From positions 1-7,455 of the forward strand of contig DLXG01000242.1 of the NCBI GenBank assembly GCA_003448875.1: DNA of 7,455 nt. The letters are read 5' to 3'. The translations under genes and the position numbers were made by a program. The notes beneath the pieces are model-generated. The model had not been told where the DNA came from, did no database searches, and worked only from the letters and a program-made list of their open reading frames with translations. How positions within the stretch are numbered: position 1 is the first letter of the stretch; every line of letters starts with the position of its first letter. Of the stretch, positions 6,426 to 7,455 are shown piece by piece. This DNA comes from Anaerolineaceae bacterium. Its GTDB lineage: Bacteria > Chloroflexota > Anaerolineae > Anaerolineales > Anaerolineaceae.

Positions 6426-6442
6426 CCGTAGCCGCACCTGAT

Positions 6443-6469
6443 TTGGACTGGAAGAATTTATGGTAAACT
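6443..6469 (+). promoter_or_regulatory. Possible extended -10 promoter upstream of the antiporter gene
   Basis: TTGGAC at 6443-6448 and TAAACT at 6464-6469 are separated by a short 15-bp spacer, but TGG directly before TAAACT makes an extended -10 element that can compensate. Transcription would begin near 6476 and run through the hairpin at 6499-6520 before the gene at 6544, giving a leader of about 68 bases. This competes with the leaderless model described for the TAATAT box at 6534. Confidence 0.3.
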
Positions 6470-6498
6470 ACAAACAAATATCCTGACCTGCCCCACAC

Positions 6499-6520
6499 CT
6501 CCCTGCGGGGGAATTTTTTT
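6499..6520 (+). terminator. Terminator-like hairpin with a T7 tract ahead of the antiporter gene
   Basis: CTCCC at 6499-6503 pairs with GGGGG at 6507-6511 (one G-U pair) around a TGC triloop, followed by AA and TTTTTTT at 6514-6520. An alternative pairing uses CCCC at 6491-6494 with GGGG at 6507-6510. This looks like a short intrinsic terminator on the plus strand. The only plus-strand gene nearby is the antiporter, 24 bases downstream. The hairpin could therefore be a leader attenuator, or it could stop antisense transcripts entering from the mutase region. No riboswitch class was recognised. Confidence 0.4.
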
Positions 6521-6533
6521 GTGCATCGGCCGG

Positions 6534-6539
6534 TAATAT
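6534..6539 (+). promoter_or_regulatory. TAATAT box directly before the antiporter ATG, possible leaderless start
   Basis: TAATAT ends five bases before the ATG at 6544, so a transcript started from it as a -10 box would begin within a base or two of the start codon. The absence of any purine-rich ribosome binding site in the preceding 20 bases (CATCGGCCGGTAATATTCCC) fits a leaderless mRNA. There is no clear -35 box. This is a pattern match only. Confidence 0.2.
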
Positions 6540-6543
6540 TCCC

Positions 6544-7455
6544 ATGACTCCCTTCCTGCAATTAATCTTCGTTCTTACCATTATTCTTTTCGCATCAAAA
6601 TTAGGCGGTTATTTGACCAGCCGCATTGGTCAACCGGCGGTATTGGGTGAATTGCTGGTCGGCTTGCTGCTCGGCCCTTCCCTGATAGACCTGACCCATC
6701 TGGTTTTCATTACCGATCGCCATCTGGGTGAGGTTGTAGCCGAATTTGGCGAAATTGGTGTGCTGGTGCTGATGTTTCTGGCTGGTTTGGAACTTCACTT
6801 TTCGGAATTGACCCGCAACACCCGCGTGGCGGCTTTCAGCGGTATTCTGGGGGTCTTGACCCCGGTGGGTCTGGGTTTGTTAGCCGGGCGAATGTTTGGT
6901 TACTCCTTTACTAACGCAGCCTTCATCGGTTTGACGCTCGGAGCAACCAGTGTGAGTATCTCTGCTCAAACTCTGATGGAGTTAAAAGTCCTGCGCAGCC
7001 GGGTTGGATTGGGCCTGCTCGGCGCAGCCGTGTTCGATGATATCCTTGTTATCCTTTTGCTTTCCACCTTCCTGGCACTTTCTGGCGGCGGTTCTGCGTT
7101 GGATATTTTTCTGGTTCTACTGAAAATGATTGCTTTTCTCAGCCTTTCGGCTGCATTTGGTTTGTGGGTTTTACCCAAACTTTCCCGCCGGATCAGCAAG
7201 ATGCCCATCAGTCAGGGCATGTTAACCTTCAGTTTGATTATTATGATGATTTATGGCCTGGCTGCTGAATTAATTGGCGGCATGGCAGCTATTACCGGTA
7301 CTTTCCTGGCGGGGCTGATGTTTGCCCGCACGCCGGAAAAAAACCAGATTGAACCGGGCTTACGCTCACTGGCTTATAGTTTCTTTGTGCCTATTTTCTC
7401 TGTCAACATTGGCCTGAGTGTAGACACCCACCTGCTTAACCTGAATGCCCTCTGG
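6544..7455 (+). CDS. Cation:proton antiporter, CPA2/NapA-like (N-terminal part, runs off the right edge)
   Basis: Reading from the ATG at 6544 gives 304 in-frame residues with no stop, almost entirely membrane helices. Family marks are GQPAVLGELLVGLLLGPSL (29-47), FLAGLELHFSEL (78-89), GATSVSISAQTLMEL (133-147) and GAAVFDDILVILLLS (160-174). The adjacent D165-D166 match the ion-binding Asp pair of electrogenic Na+/H+ antiporters such as NapA, which favours Na+/H+ exchange over a KefB-type K+ efflux role. FVPIFSVNIGLSVD (281-294) is the expected late-helix motif. The protein would sit in the inner membrane and serve pH and sodium homeostasis. Full-length members have about 380-420 residues for the membrane domain, sometimes with C-terminal regulatory domains; these cannot be assessed here. 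No Shine-Dalgarno sequence is visible, and no in-frame alternative start lies upstream before the stop at 6484. It is divergent from the mutase cluster. Confidence 0.9.
   Translation, partial: MTPFLQLIFVLTIILFASKLGGYLTSRIGQPAVLGELLVGLLLGPSLIDLTHLVFITDRHLGEVVAEFGEIGVLVLMFLAGLELHFSELTRNTRVAAFSGILGVLTPVGLGLLAGRMFGYSFTNAAFIGLTLGATSVSISAQTLMELKVLRSRVGLGLLGAAVFDDILVILLLSTFLALSGGGSALDIFLVLLKMIAFLSLSAAFGLWVLPKLSRRISKMPISQGMLTFSLIIMMIYGLAAELIGGMAAITGTFLAGLMFARTPEKNQIEPGLRSLAYSFFVPIFSVNIGLSVDTHLLNLNALW

Noticed and set aside
6048..6431. Plus-strand open frame of 127 codons antisense to the mutase N-terminus
   Set aside because: It lies within firmly identified coding sequence and shows no domain signature.
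6384..6437. N-terminal extension of the mutase to the ATG at 6437
   Set aside because: It would include the likely -10 box, and AGAGG points to the ATG at 6383.
4305..6437. Shared residues TKLRIN in the upstream extensions of both the mutase and the oxidoreductase frames
   Set aside because: The two extensions are not real coding sequence and the underlying DNA is not similar; the match is chance.
1..7455. Mobile elements, phage genes, defence systems, CRISPR, tRNA or rRNA
   Set aside because: No transposase, integrase, repeat-spacer array, cloverleaf or rRNA-like sequence was seen on either strand; all large open frames are housekeeping, transport or metabolic genes.

Overview
The window comes from a bacterial chromosome with dense protein-coding content and roughly balanced base composition. 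No rRNA, tRNA, mobile element or CRISPR array was seen. The gene content and protein style suggest a member of the Chloroflexota, probably Anaerolineae-like: a methylmalonyl-CoA mutase split into a stand-alone large subunit, an Atg22/UMF-type MFS transporter, and a UvrA with a CPEH zinc-module variant. This placement is an inference from family resemblance; no marker gene in the window settles it.

Layout, left to right. (1) Positions 1-1198, minus: the N-terminal 399 residues of UvrA, running off the left edge. (2) Positions 1199-1402: a divergent intergenic region with a good uvrA -10 box, a 16-bp palindrome over the predicted uvrA start point, a second inverted repeat inside the promoter spacer, and a separate -10 box for the gene to the right. 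(3) Positions 1403-2740, plus: a 12-helix MFS transporter. (4) Positions 2744-6383, minus: a four-gene cluster read right to left: methylmalonyl-CoA mutase large subunit, methylmalonyl-CoA epimerase, a ferric-reductase-like heme/flavin membrane oxidoreductase, and an unrecognised 33-residue single-helix membrane protein. (5) Positions 6384-6543: a divergent intergenic region with promoter-like boxes for both directions and a terminator-like hairpin on the plus strand. (6) Positions 6544-7455, plus: the first 304 residues of a CPA2/NapA-type cation:proton antiporter, running off the right edge.

How the genes fit together. The mutase and epimerase are consecutive steps of the methylmalonyl-CoA pathway linking propionyl-CoA and succinyl-CoA. 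The mutase here has only the catalytic barrel; its cobalamin-binding partner must be encoded outside the window. The downstream oxidoreductase has four histidines spaced for two b-type hemes, plus FAD and NAD(P)H motifs, so it probably moves electrons across the membrane. Its link to methylmalonyl-CoA chemistry is only by position. The 33-residue protein is placed for translational coupling with it.

No defence system, phage or other obviously exotic system is present. The points most worth following are the small membrane protein, the 3-bp convergent junction with no visible terminator (possible long antisense read-through), the uvrA operator candidates and the unusual start region of the antiporter gene.
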